A stretch of 51,069 nucleotides of DNA from the NCBI GenBank assembly GCA_016927275.1, contig JAFGMW010000061.1, forward strand, positions 1 to 51,069, read 5' to 3'. The translations under genes were made by a program, and so were the position numbers. Below, one piece after another: positions 18,255 to 28,828 of this stretch (the stretch's first letter is position 1; every line of letters starts with the position of its first letter). Source of the DNA: Pseudomonadota bacterium. GTDB taxonomy: Bacteria > UBA10199 > 2-02-FULL-44-16 > JAAZCA01. The notes beneath the pieces are model-generated. The model was given only the letters and a program-made list of their open reading frames with translations, ran no database searches and was not told the origin of the DNA.

Positions 18255-19349
18255 ATGAAAAAGAGGGCTTATACCTGGATATTCATAGCGATCGCAGTGC
18301 TGGCGTTGCTCGCCGGGGTCATCTCCTTCGCGGCAAGGGGGGCGCTCAACGCGATCGAGCGCCAGAGGCACGACATCCTGGGCCTGGCGATAGAGATACA
18401 GGACTACGGCATAAACGTCGCCGCCGCGTCGCTGGCGCTCAAGGGGATAAAGATCTACCCCGCGGGCAAGGAGGACGAGGCCAGCCTGCTCGCGAGCGCG
18501 GAGCGGCTCAACGTCTCGCTCGCGCCGTGGGACCTCCTCAGGAAGGCGATCCACGCGCGGAAGATCGTGCTGGTCAATCCCAGTATCAAAGTGGTCCGCA
18601 GCTCGGCCGCCGGGTACAACTGGGACGCGCTCGATCTTGGAGAAGAGGACAGCAAGGCCGAGGCTGAGGATAAAGACAAGGAAAGCGAGTGGGAGGTCAG
18701 GGTCGACTCCGTAAAGGTGCGCGGGGGCGATGTCTCCTACGTCGACAAAGTCGACGGGCACAGGCTCAGGCTGAGCAGTCTCGACATGACGATCAGCAAC
18801 ATCTCAAAGCAGGGCGACGACGACGATCTCCCCACGCAGCTGGCCATCAACGCGAAGATAGACGAGAACAAGGGCAGCCTGAACGTCAAGGGCAGGCTCA
18901 ACCTCTTCGGCGAGGGGGTGAACTTCAAGCTCCGCTCCATAATCGGCAACTCGCCGATCACCTACTACCGGTCGTTCTACGCGGGCAGCGCGCCCTTCCC
19001 GATCGTCGGCGGCAGCATCTCCATCACCAGCCAGGCCACGTCGAAGAAGAGCGAGCTGGTCGCGAACAACCACGCGACCATCTACAACCTCAAGGCCGGG
19101 GGCGGCGTGAAGGGCGACCTCATCAACGCCTTCGTGCTCAAGAGGCGCGCTCCGATCGAGGCGGACGTGACGGTGCGCGGCAACATCGAGGAGGGCAGTT
19201 TCAGCGTCGGCTCCAGGATATCGGCCGGCATAGGCGAGGGGATACTGGCGCAGGCGAGGTCGATACCGGACCTGCTCAGCCCGGCGGAGAAGATAAAGAG
19301 CAGGACGAAGGCGATCGGCGACGGAATGAAGGGCCTGTTCAGACGCTAA
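18255..19349 (+). CDS. AsmA/DUF748-like envelope protein
   Basis: A 364-residue protein. An N-terminal membrane anchor (YTWIFIAIAVLALLAGVISFAA) is followed by a large periplasmic part. Segments such as LAIEIQDYGINVAAASLALKG, ARKIVLVNPSIKVV, LNVKGRLNLFGEGVNF and SITSQATSKK follow the beta-strand pattern of AsmA/DUF748 proteins, which belong to the lipid-transporting repeating-beta-groove group. A strongly charged insert (DSKAEAEDKDKESE) lies near residues 133-146. The ATG at 18255 follows GGGGGAAAGAG. It overlaps the end of guaD by 3 nt in convergent orientation. The family assignment rests on overall pattern and is moderately sure. Confidence 0.7.
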   Translation: MKKRAYTWIFIAIAVLALLAGVISFAARGALNAIERQRHDILGLAIEIQDYGINVAAASLALKGIKIYPAGKEDEASLLASAERLNVSLAPWDLLRKAIHARKIVLVNPSIKVVRSSAAGYNWDALDLGEEDSKAEAEDKDKESEWEVRVDSVKVRGGDVSYVDKVDGHRLRLSSLDMTISNISKQGDDDDLPTQLAINAKIDENKGSLNVKGRLNLFGEGVNFKLRSIIGNSPITYYRSFYAGSAPFPIVGGSISITSQATSKKSELVANNHATIYNLKAGGGVKGDLINAFVLKRRAPIEADVTVRGNIEEGSFSVGSRISAGIGEGILAQARSIPDLLSPAEKIKSRTKAIGDGMKGLFRR

Positions 19350-20617
19350 ATCGCGTCGACATCGAGTCTGTTCCCGGATACGTAGGTGGCCTCAATGGCG
19401 CGGCTGTCCCCCCGGTACATGAGAAGGGACAGTATCTCGTCCGCGTCGAGGTCCGAGGGCCGATAGCTCTGATCGATACCCGCGATGTCCACCACGTTGA
19501 AGTCCGCAAACTTCCCCTGAGCGAGATTGCCTGTGTCCCGTTCCATGGACATCGCCCCCGCGCCCCCCATCGTGGCGAGCCAGAACGCCTTCCTGGGGCC
19601 CACGGCCGCGCGGGCCTGAGCGTAGTCCGCATGGCGCATGGCGGTGAAGATCGACATCGATGTCCCCGCGCCCACGTCCGTGCCCAGACCGTACTCTATC
19701 CCGGCCGCCTCAACCCTGTCGGCGGGCATATCGCCGCTCTTGAGGAAAAAGTTGGAGGTGGGGCAGTGCGCTATCTTCGTCTTCGACTTTCCCAGACGCG
19801 AAAACTCGTCTTCGGAGAGATGTATCGCGTGCGCGAGGATCGTGCGCGGCCCCAGCGCGCCCGCGTCCTCGAACAGCTCCACATAGTCGCGGTGCCTCGG
19901 GAAGAGCTCGCGCACGCGCGCGTTCTCCTCCACGGTCTCCGCTATGTGGCTCTGGAAATAGGCGCCCGATTCCCGCGCGAGCTTCGCCGCGCCGCGCATC
20001 AGCTCCATGCTGCATGCGGGCGCAAAACGCGGCGTGAAGGCGTAGGAGAGCCTCCCGTCGGCAGCGCCGTGCCAGCGCGCTGCCAGCCTCTCGCTCGCGG
20101 CGAGCGACTCGACGGTATTTTCGATGAGCTCAGGGGGCGCGAATCGGTCCATCATCACCTTGCCGATGAAGCAGCGCACGCCTGAGCCGTAGGCGATCTC
20201 GAAGCAGCGATCGGTCGCGTCCTCGTGAACGCTGGAATAGAGCCCCGCGGTCGTGGTGCCGTTGAGGATGAGTTTCTTGAAGAATCGGGTGGCCACGTCG
20301 GCGACCACCGCAGGATCGGAGAACGCCGCCTCGGCGGGGAGTATATAGCGTTCCAGCCACTTGAGCAGCGTGGCCCCGCCCTTGCCCCTCGCGTCGAGCT
20401 GCGGGATGTGGGAGTGCACGTCCACGAGGCCGGGCACGATGAGCCGCCCGGACAGATCGACGAGACTCCCCCTCGCCTTCCCGTCGAAGGGCCCGCATCC
20501 CGCGATGCGGCCCGCGCCGTCCACGACGAGCATGCCGTCGCGGATGTCATCGACCCTGTCCGGACCGACGGGATTGATTATCCGGCCCCTGAAGATCGTC
20601 TGCGACTCAGTTCCCAC
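19346..20617 (-). CDS. guaD: Guanine deaminase (amidohydrolase family)
   Basis: A 423-residue protein, the usual length. PGLVDVHSHIPQ near residue 60 gives the HxH zinc site. ILNGTTTAGLYSSVHEDA, AYFQSHIAETVEE and LAHAIHLSEDE (metal His), HCPTSNFFLKSG and GLGTDVGAGTSMS (metal Asp) match guanine deaminases of the AtzF/TrzN-like group. It converts guanine to xanthine and ammonia, which feeds the xanthine dehydrogenase-type enzymes on either side. The GTG at 20617 (MGTESQ) with GGGGCGA upstream is the likely start. A related chlorohydrolase or 8-oxoguanine deaminase cannot be wholly excluded. Confidence 0.88.
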   Translation of the reverse strand: MGTESQTIFRGRIINPVGPDRVDDIRDGMLVVDGAGRIAGCGPFDGKARGSLVDLSGRLIVPGLVDVHSHIPQLDARGKGGATLLKWLERYILPAEAAFSDPAVVADVATRFFKKLILNGTTTAGLYSSVHEDATDRCFEIAYGSGVRCFIGKVMMDRFAPPELIENTVESLAASERLAARWHGAADGRLSYAFTPRFAPACSMELMRGAAKLARESGAYFQSHIAETVEENARVRELFPRHRDYVELFEDAGALGPRTILAHAIHLSEDEFSRLGKSKTKIAHCPTSNFFLKSGDMPADRVEAAGIEYGLGTDVGAGTSMSIFTAMRHADYAQARAAVGPRKAFWLATMGGAGAMSMERDTGNLAQGKFADFNVVDIAGIDQSYRPSDLDADEILSLLMYRGDSRAIEATYVSGNRLDVDAI

Positions 20618-20697
20618 TCGCCCCCCACGACCGGCCTCAGCCTCTCAGCCTCTGAGAACAGAGGCTACGCGCAGGGCGTGGAAAATTCAAGGAGAGA

Positions 20698-21150
20698 TCA
20701 TTCGGCCATGGCCGGGTGGGGCGAAACGGTGAGGGTGTAGACGAACTCGCCCTCTATCGAGGGCTCGACCACGTCGGTCGCCTTGATCCTTATCTCAAAG
20801 GCGCCCTCCTTCTCAGGCACGCCCTCGACGTATATCTTGCCCTCCTCCTCCGCGTCCATCTGGAGCAAAAGGCCCACCGGGAGCACGCTGTGGCCCCAGG
20901 CGTACCCGTAACCCTTGCCGCCGGTCGCTGTCAGCACCGCGCTGTAGGGTTCGGCGACCCTGGCTTCGAAGATGAGATGCGCGAGCTCCGGCAACGGCTC
21001 GATTTTGATCTGCCCCCTCGCCTCGAACTTTGCGGAGTTTGCAGCGGCCGGCGCAGCGCGGCTCACGCGCCTTCTAACGCCCGCCTCGACCGATCCCGCG
21101 GCAATCGCCCCGATCATCAATATTATGATGCAAGAATACAGCCTGCCCAT
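20698..21150 (-). CDS. Exported protein with one putative Ig-like (He_PIG) domain
   Basis: A 150-residue protein with a signal peptide (CIIILMIGAIAAGSVEA). The rest is a single He_PIG-type Ig-like domain: a TGGKGYGYAWG segment, LPVGLLLQMD, then EGVPEKEGAFEIRIKATD and a final strand YTLTVSP. Such domains usually occur in tandem in large adhesins, so a stand-alone copy is unusual. GGAGGGGG precedes the ATG. A sigma54-type promoter lies upstream with a predicted leader of 28 nt. Confidence 0.75.
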   Translation of the reverse strand: MGRLYSCIIILMIGAIAAGSVEAGVRRRVSRAAPAAANSAKFEARGQIKIEPLPELAHLIFEARVAEPYSAVLTATGGKGYGYAWGHSVLPVGLLLQMDAEEEGKIYVEGVPEKEGAFEIRIKATDVVEPSIEGEFVYTLTVSPHPAMAE

Positions 21151-21189
21151 GCCCCCTCCTGTCCGACCGATCCACGAGGGGATAAATGA

Positions 21190-21204
21190 GCAAGGACGGT
21201 GCCA
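21190..21204 (-). promoter_or_regulatory. Sigma54-type (-24/-12) promoter
   Basis: On the minus strand TGGCACCGTCCTTGCT has GG-N10-GC spacing. It places the RNA start near 21178, 28 nt before the ATG at 21150, with the ribosome binding site inside the leader. It differs by one base from the site at 8123-8137 across the core. Confidence 0.6.
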
Positions 21205-21291
21205 TCGCGCCGACCTGAATAACCAAATGATATCAAACTTTTACAAAACCGTTCCCCTTTCGATTTGATAAAGCGTCAGAGGCGGCGACAG

Positions 21292-23391
21292 TCAGTCGAG
21301 GCCGATGCGCCTGCGCCAGAGTTGAGGGTCTCTCTTGAACAGGACCTCGCGCTTGTCGAGGTGTCTGAGAAATTCGATATCGCCATCTGAGCTTCCGGTC
21401 GCAACATAGCGGCTCTTGAACTCAGCGGGTATATTTTCCAGGTACTGCCGTGCCATATCTGTCCCGAGGTACAGCCCCAGGTGCGAAGGCATGCGTCGCT
21501 TGAACATCTCAAGAATCTTTCGCAGCGTCGCGCCGGAACGCACGTCGTCCTCCACGACCAGCACTCGCTTTCCCTTCAGCCCGGAGAGTTTGTCCAGCGC
21601 CGTAAGCGTGCGCTCCCCGTCAAAATCCGCCTCCGGTATGTTTATCGCAACCGTCCTGAGGCCAAGCTCCGCAAAGATCGGCTCATATGCAAACCCCTCC
21701 GGCCCCACGATCAGGGCAGCGTCGTAGCCGTCGGCCGCCGCCTTGAGGGCGGTGCGGAAGGAGGCGACGTAGGAATGAGGGATATGCTCGTTTTTCACGC
21801 CGCGCTGTTCGGCAAGCCTGGAGCCCATTTCGATATAGCGCCCCCTTGCCAGATATTCCGCCGTCCCATACGGGAGGAGCGAGTCAGCCTTGATGAGCCT
21901 CATCGCATAGAGAGAGGCGCTCCCTACGGATCGATCAGCGCCGGGACTCAGGACTTCATTGAACGCACGATTATCCATGTACAAATTGATAATGCCTTCC
22001 AATCTGCTGACGATGTACCTTCGGACCTCTTCCGCGCCGGGGAGAAAATGGTTGATGGAAAAGTATAGCTCCTCTTGCGATCGGATAAATTCCCTGACCG
22101 CGTCCATGACCTCGCCCCTGGCGCCATTGACGATGAATATCTCGCGGAAGGAACGCAGGGCGTTTCTCAACCTCCCAAGCGTTGTGTTCATTCGTTCGTG
22201 GAGCAGATACACGCTGGGGAGGTACGGGGTGTCCGGCATGTTGGCCGCGTGATGAACCGCTATGCCGAGCCCCTCCAGCCCTGCCACCGCCTCACGCTTG
22301 GAATACGTCTCCGTACTGTGATTGAGGTACACGCCGATAGAAGCGGGTTTATAGGGCCGGAGCAGCCTGACCGCCTCCCTGACGGACGCACCCGTGACGA
22401 CATCGTCGTCCAGGAGCAGTATTCTCCTGCCCTCGATATCCTCCTGCCCGGCTTTATCTATGAAGCGGGACCTGGGCCTCTTCCGATTGTGGGCCTTCAC
22501 ATCAATGACCAGCGTCTTGAGGCCCAGGACCTCGGCCATCGCCCCTGAAAAGAGGCCTGCACGTGCGACAGGCACCACGAGATCATAGGATCTCGAGAGA
22601 ATCGTGAGGTCGCGCGCCAGCTGAATCTGAGAAAACGCATTTTGATCAAATTTTCGACACCCCCTGCTCGCGGCAAAGGTCCGGGAGCGTTCACGCATAG
22701 CCATCTCAAACGCAGTGAAAAACGACCCCCAGAAAAAAAGAGCGCCATCTTGAATATTGCGCAGGTCGGATTCCGGTATTTCAAGCGCATCAAAGTATTC
22801 AAGGTCATGCACCGCCAATTGCCAGTCACGATGAGATCTGTCGCCGATCGAATCTACGATTGAGCGCAATCCGGCAAAATCATGAAACGTTGCGAATGCC
22901 CTACGAGCAAAACACCTATCTCGCTTATTGCTGACATTCGCATTCGCATATTCTATCAGGAATCTCTTCTCATCCGGCGTGAGGACCACACTCTGAGACC
23001 TCGCTGAATTCAGCAGCCCATGTGCCATCAAATTCATCTGCCTTAAGAAAGCCTCATCATCGAAGGCCAGTCCGAGCCTGCGCTCGGCGAACTCGACCAG
23101 GAATGGGTTCTGACGAAGCGCTTCAAGAAACTCGTCGCGATCCTCCATAAAGCCGCGAAATCCTGCCTCGGCCGGCGAGATGGCCTCGCTATAGCTCTGT
23201 GCGGTTCGAGAGATAAGCCCTGAGCCGACGGGCTCGCGGGTCTCGGCCAGCCTTTTAAAAGCGCTGATCGCAGCGGCATCATCTGCATGAAAAACAGATG
23301 TCGCAGGCCTTATGTTGGAGAGCGGCATTAGCCCTGAAAGGATCGGCGACCAGGAAAACGATCGAATCAAAGATGGCTCTAAATTGCTCAT
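21292..23391 (-). CDS. Protein with two phosphoribosyltransferase-like domains
   Basis: A 699-residue protein without a signal peptide. A helical N-terminal half (1-260) is followed by one phosphoribosyltransferase-type domain with the PRPP loop LLLDDDVVTGAS at about 326-337, and a second with VLVVEDDVRSGAT at about 610-622. Each is preceded by a strand-turn segment such as VVPVARAGL or LIVGPEGFAYEPI, as expected for type I PRTase folds. The family binds PRPP to salvage bases or, as in PyrR and ComF, to regulate or assist other processes. No base-specific hood is recognisable, so function is open. GGAAGGGG precedes the ATG at 23391, and a sigma28-like element is 34 nt further up. Confidence 0.8.
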   Translation of the reverse strand: MSNLEPSLIRSFSWSPILSGLMPLSNIRPATSVFHADDAAAISAFKRLAETREPVGSGLISRTAQSYSEAISPAEAGFRGFMEDRDEFLEALRQNPFLVEFAERRLGLAFDDEAFLRQMNLMAHGLLNSARSQSVVLTPDEKRFLIEYANANVSNKRDRCFARRAFATFHDFAGLRSIVDSIGDRSHRDWQLAVHDLEYFDALEIPESDLRNIQDGALFFWGSFFTAFEMAMRERSRTFAASRGCRKFDQNAFSQIQLARDLTILSRSYDLVVPVARAGLFSGAMAEVLGLKTLVIDVKAHNRKRPRSRFIDKAGQEDIEGRRILLLDDDVVTGASVREAVRLLRPYKPASIGVYLNHSTETYSKREAVAGLEGLGIAVHHAANMPDTPYLPSVYLLHERMNTTLGRLRNALRSFREIFIVNGARGEVMDAVREFIRSQEELYFSINHFLPGAEEVRRYIVSRLEGIINLYMDNRAFNEVLSPGADRSVGSASLYAMRLIKADSLLPYGTAEYLARGRYIEMGSRLAEQRGVKNEHIPHSYVASFRTALKAAADGYDAALIVGPEGFAYEPIFAELGLRTVAINIPEADFDGERTLTALDKLSGLKGKRVLVVEDDVRSGATLRKILEMFKRRMPSHLGLYLGTDMARQYLENIPAEFKSRYVATGSSDGDIEFLRHLDKREVLFKRDPQLWRRRIGLD

Positions 23392-23424
23392 ACCCCTTCC
23401 CTTGAGCTTGTTCCTCTTATTATG

Positions 23425-23451
23425 TCTTCGGCAATAACCTGAAAAAGTTGC
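23425..23451 (-). promoter_or_regulatory. Sigma28-like promoter of the double PRTase gene
   Basis: On the minus strand GGCAACTTTTTC is followed, 15 bp after GCAA, by GCCGAAGA. The -35 is identical in type to the other elements, while the -10 matches only in GCCGA. Confidence 0.5.
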
Positions 23452-23622
23452 CTTACTTCTGACCCCCCTCGGAACCCTGGCAGCATGAATCCACTTCTTA
23501 CTGCTGACCTGGCATAAAATATGGCATATTTTTTGGTATATTTCATACTGTGTCGATCTAATTAACCAAGAATATCAATAAGATACATAAGGTCGTCTTC
23601 CCATGACCTGGCAGCGGTGCGT

Positions 23623-23685
23623 ACCAGAAACAAGCTGATAGTTACTGGTCGTCATTTGACCAGAAACAAGCTGATAGTTACTGGT
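23623..23685 (+). repeat. Two 27-bp direct repeats with ACCAG/CTGGT ends upstream of xdhC
   Basis: Identical 27-bp copies at 23623-23649 and 23659-23685 begin ACCAG and end CTGGT, so each is an imperfect dyad. The junction between them is a perfect 6-bp inverted repeat, CTGGTC-N7-GACCAG. They lie 15 bp before the ATG of xdhC. The rest of the 309-nt gap (23392-23700) holds the sigma28-like element and an AT-rich stretch with two TGGCAT copies near 23510-23540. A regulator-binding region is plausible but unproven. Confidence 0.75.
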
Positions 23686-23700
23686 AGTTATCCACAATGA

Positions 23701-24510
23701 ATGCTAATGCTTAAAACAATGGACCTCGATAAAAAAGCGGCAGAGCTCAAAGCGGCCCGAATCCCCTTCTGCCGGGCCACCGTGGTGCGGGCAGAGGGCT
23801 CCGCGCCCAGGCGCGCAGGCGCGAAGATGATCGTGACCGCCGACGCGAGCTTCGGCACCGTGGGCGGCGGCGGCGTGGAGCACATGGCGATCGAAGAGGC
23901 GCGCAGGGCGATGCGCAGGCGCGCGCCAGGGGTCGAAAGATACGACCTCACGGAGGACGGCGTCCAGCCGTGCGGAGGTTCGGTGGAGATATTCTTCGAA
24001 CCGGTCTCGCCCCCCAGGAGGATCGTGGTCTTCGGGGCGGGGCACGTGGCCGAGAAGCTCTGCCCGATGCTCGCAGAGGCCGGCTTCGAAGTGACGCTCG
24101 TGGACGAGCGCGCGGAGAGGCTCTCGGTCGGGGCGTTCAAGGCGGTGGCGCAGAGGGTGAACATGCTGCCGGGCGACTTTCTGCCCACCCTCGATTTCGC
24201 GGACGACCTCCACATAATCTGCGTCACCCACAGGCACGTGCACGACGAGTCGATCGCGCGGTTCTGCCTGGGCAGGCCGTTCAAATACCTCGGCGTGATC
24301 AGCTCGCGCAGCAAGTGGAAGCTCTTCTGCGACAGATTCCGGTCGGAGGGTTTCTCCGAGGAGCAGATATCGCGCGTCACCGCGCCGATCGGCCTCGACA
24401 TCGGGGGGGAGACGCCGTTCGAGATCGCGGTGGCCATAGTGGCGCAGCTGATTCAGCTCCAGGAAAAGCCGGATGACTTTGACGAGGGAAGGTGTCATTT
24501 CGAGTTGTGA
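23701..24510 (+). CDS. xdhC: XdhC/CoxF-family molybdenum-cofactor insertion and sulfuration factor
   Basis: A 269-residue protein. The N-terminal XdhC/CoxI domain shows ATVVRAEGSAPRRAGAKM and GTVGGGGVEHMAIEEA. The C-terminal Rossmann domain contains VVFGAGHVAEKL (nucleotide binding), VDERAERL, THRHVHDESIA, YLGVISSRSKW and APIGLDIGGETPFEIAVAI. XdhC binds molybdenum cofactor and hands its sulfurated form to xanthine dehydrogenase. It is probably co-transcribed with the cytidylyltransferase gene 26 nt downstream. No good ribosome binding site marks the start; ATGs at 23701, 23707 and 23719 are alternatives. The two enzyme sets on either side are its likely clients. Confidence 0.93.
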   Translation: MLMLKTMDLDKKAAELKAARIPFCRATVVRAEGSAPRRAGAKMIVTADASFGTVGGGGVEHMAIEEARRAMRRRAPGVERYDLTEDGVQPCGGSVEIFFEPVSPPRRIVVFGAGHVAEKLCPMLAEAGFEVTLVDERAERLSVGAFKAVAQRVNMLPGDFLPTLDFADDLHIICVTHRHVHDESIARFCLGRPFKYLGVISSRSKWKLFCDRFRSEGFSEEQISRVTAPIGLDIGGETPFEIAVAIVAQLIQLQEKPDDFDEGRCHFEL

Positions 24511-24527
24511 TTTGTGAGTGGTGAGTG
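24507..24527 (+). repeat. Three 7-nt units spanning the xdhC stop codon and the next ribosome binding site
   Basis: GTGATTT, GTGAGTG, GTGAGTG. The first unit contains the xdhC TGA; the last abuts the GGAGG used by the next gene. Confidence 0.65.
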
Positions 24528-24536
24528 GAGGCACAG

Positions 24537-25157
24537 ATGAAGGCAACGGGTCACTCCATAATCGGCATCATACTCGCAGCAGGCGCCTCCGAGCGCATGG
24601 GCAGCCCCAAGGCCAATCTCGAGACGGCCGGAGGGGAGACGCTTCTCGATCTCCAGCGCAGGCTACTCGTCTCGTCCGGATGCGAAGGGGTGATCGCGGT
24701 GGTGGGGGCCGACGCCGCGGCGATAAGGGAGCGCAACTCATCGCTCGACGTGAAATGGATAGAGAACAGCGGCTGGCGGGACGGCCAGTTCTCATCCCTC
24801 GTGAGGGGCATCGAGGGCGCCATCGAGCAGGGCGCATCCGGCGCCGTGGTGCTGCCCGTGGACTCGGCCGGGGTCCGCGGTGAGGTCGTGGCCTCGCTCA
24901 TCGAGACGGCGCTGCGCAACCCTCACCTGGACGCGGTGGTCCCGGAGCACGAGGGCAGGCGCGGCCACCCGGTCTGGCTGTCCAGGAATTTCTGCGAGTC
25001 GCTGGCGGCGCTCGACCCGAAAGACAGCTCCTCGAGGCTCGACGCGAGGCTCAAGGAAAGCCGCAGGACGATCTATCTGCCGGTGGGCGATCCGAACATC
25101 TGCCGCAACATAAACACGCCGGACGATTGGAAGGAGTTCGAGAAGATCCGCCCCTAG
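24537..25157 (+). CDS. mocA: MocA-type molybdenum cofactor cytidylyltransferase (MobA-like NTP transferase)
   Basis: A 206-residue protein. The N-terminal GIILAAGASERMGSPKANL is the NTP-binding loop of the MobA/MocA group. Later segments ENSGWRDGQFSSLVRGI, VVLPVDSAG (in place of the usual PxDxP metal site) and RRGHPVWLSRNF match MocA-type proteins. MocA transfers CMP to molybdopterin, giving the dinucleotide cofactor used by xanthine dehydrogenase-family enzymes, which fits the adjacent genes. The ATG at 24537 follows GGAGG by 5 nt. The 3' end overlaps the convergent FAD-subunit gene by 4 nt. Confidence 0.88.
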   Translation: MKATGHSIIGIILAAGASERMGSPKANLETAGGETLLDLQRRLLVSSGCEGVIAVVGADAAAIRERNSSLDVKWIENSGWRDGQFSSLVRGIEGAIEQGASGAVVLPVDSAGVRGEVVASLIETALRNPHLDAVVPEHEGRRGHPVWLSRNFCESLAALDPKDSSSRLDARLKESRRTIYLPVGDPNICRNINTPDDWKEFEKIRP

Positions 25158-26041
25158 GCGGGCCGGCGGCCCTTCCCCCCGAAGAGGCCCGGCCTCGAGA
25201 GCGCCTCGCGAAGGAACCTCGCGAGCAGCCCGGCCGCGGCGAACCTCCTGTAGTCGGCTGTGGAGCGGATGTCGTCTATGGGCGAGATCTCGTCGAAGAG
25301 CGAATCTCGCGCGGCCTCTATTAGCCCCTCGCTCAGCACCTTCCCGGCCAGCAGCGCCTCGGTGCCCGGCGCGCGGACCGGAACCGGCGCCACGCTCCCG
25401 AGAGCTATCTTCATCCACTCTATGCCGCCGTGGCGGATGCGGCCCCGCACGCACATCGAGACCTTGGAGATCGCCTGCGCCCTGCGTTGCCCGAGCTTGT
25501 AGAAGGCCGACCTCTCCTTGCTGTCGGCCTTGGGGATGCGGATGCGCGCCAGGAGCTCGCCCGCCTCGGCCGCGGTCTTCCTGTAGCCGGTGAAGAACTT
25601 CGCGGCCGGGACCCACCGCTCCCCCTCGAGGTTCTTCACGAGAAACTCCGCGCCGTGCGCGAGGAGGACCGGGAGCGTGTCGCCGGCCGGGGATGCGTTC
25701 ATGACGTTGCCGCCTATGGTGCCGCGGTTCTGTATCTGCGCGCCGCCGACGGTGAGGCAGGCGCAGGCGAGCGCGGGGAGGTGCCTTCTCACCGCATCGT
25801 CGGCGGCGATCCTCGCGTGAGTCTCCATCGCGCCGATCTCCACCGCTTCAGGCGTCTCGGCGATGCCGCGCAGCTCCTCTATCGCGGAGAGGTCTATGAG
25901 CCCCTCGAGGGATGCGGCGCCGGTGCGCAGCCGGACCAGCAGATCGGTGCCGCCGGCGAGCGCTTGAGCCCTGCCCTTGTGCATCACCATGAGGCCGATC
26001 GCCTCTCCCGCGCTCGCCGGTTTGTGGTATTCAAGGGCCAT
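25154..26041 (-). CDS. FAD-binding medium subunit of a molybdo-flavoenzyme (set 2)
   Basis: A 295-residue CoxM/XdhB-type flavoprotein of normal length. The FAD-binding motifs are ALAGGTDLLVRLRTG near residues 30-45 and TVGGAQIQNRGTIGGNVMNASPAGDTLP near 100-127; the C-terminal CO_deh_flav_C-type domain follows. It carries electrons from the 2Fe-2S subunit to NAD or another acceptor. The ATG overlaps the stop codon of the iron-sulfur subunit gene (TGATG), which shows coupling. A longer open frame up to 26554 is a shadow of that gene. Confidence 0.93.
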   Translation of the reverse strand: MALEYHKPASAGEAIGLMVMHKGRAQALAGGTDLLVRLRTGAASLEGLIDLSAIEELRGIAETPEAVEIGAMETHARIAADDAVRRHLPALACACLTVGGAQIQNRGTIGGNVMNASPAGDTLPVLLAHGAEFLVKNLEGERWVPAAKFFTGYRKTAAEAGELLARIRIPKADSKERSAFYKLGQRRAQAISKVSMCVRGRIRHGGIEWMKIALGSVAPVPVRAPGTEALLAGKVLSEGLIEAARDSLFDEISPIDDIRSTADYRRFAAAGLLARFLREALSRPGLFGGKGRRPA

Positions 26042-26523
26042 CAGCGCTTCCCCTTCTTGAGCTTCGAGCATTCCTCCACCGCGGATATTATCCTCTTGTA
26101 GCCGGTGCAGCGGCACAGGTTTCCTGAAATCGCCCTGACGATCTCGCCGCGCGCGGGTTTGGGGTTCCTCATGAGCAGCGCCTCGGCGGAGACGAGCATG
26201 CCCGGCGTGCACATACCGCACTGCACCCCGCCCTCCTTCACGAAGCACTCCTGCAGCGGGGACAGGTGCGAGGCGCTGCCGAGCCCCTCCACGGTGGTGA
26301 GAATCGCGCCGTCTGAGAGCTGCCCCCAGAGCACGAGGCAGGAGTTGACCGCTTCGCCGTTGAGGAGCACCGAGCATGCGCCGCACTCCCCCTCGCCGCA
26401 GCCCTCCTTCGTGCCGGTGAGGGAAAGCCTCTGCCTCAGCACGTCGAGCAGCCGCATGTCCTCCGGCGCGTCGACCATCCGCTCCGAGCCGTTGAGTATT
26501 ATCTTCTTGATGACGCTCGACAT
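26041..26523 (-). CDS. 2Fe-2S small subunit of a molybdo-flavoenzyme (set 2)
   Basis: A 160-residue protein with both cluster motifs: GCGEGECGACSVLLNG near residue 42-57, then CGMCTPGM and CRCTGY. The loop between the domains is short, unlike the set 1 paralogue. It lies between the large-subunit and FAD-subunit genes, 12 nt after the former and overlapping the latter. Confidence 0.95.
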   Translation of the reverse strand: MSSVIKKIILNGSERMVDAPEDMRLLDVLRQRLSLTGTKEGCGEGECGACSVLLNGEAVNSCLVLWGQLSDGAILTTVEGLGSASHLSPLQECFVKEGGVQCGMCTPGMLVSAEALLMRNPKPARGEIVRAISGNLCRCTGYKRIISAVEECSKLKKGKR

Positions 26524-26535
26524 CCTGACACCCCT

Positions 26536-28797
<2,262 letters not shown>

Positions 28798-28828
28798 GAT
28801 GGTTTTCTACAGGCAGGGCGGTGCGAAA

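Noticed and set aside
20647-20666. Perfect 8-bp hairpin before guaD as a purine riboswitch
   Set aside because: The conserved junction bases of purine riboswitches are missing; it is a simple stem-loop next to CAGCCTCT direct repeats.
23623-23685. Possible CRISPR array
   Set aside because: There are only two copies with a 9-bp gap, no spacers of CRISPR length and no cas genes in the window.
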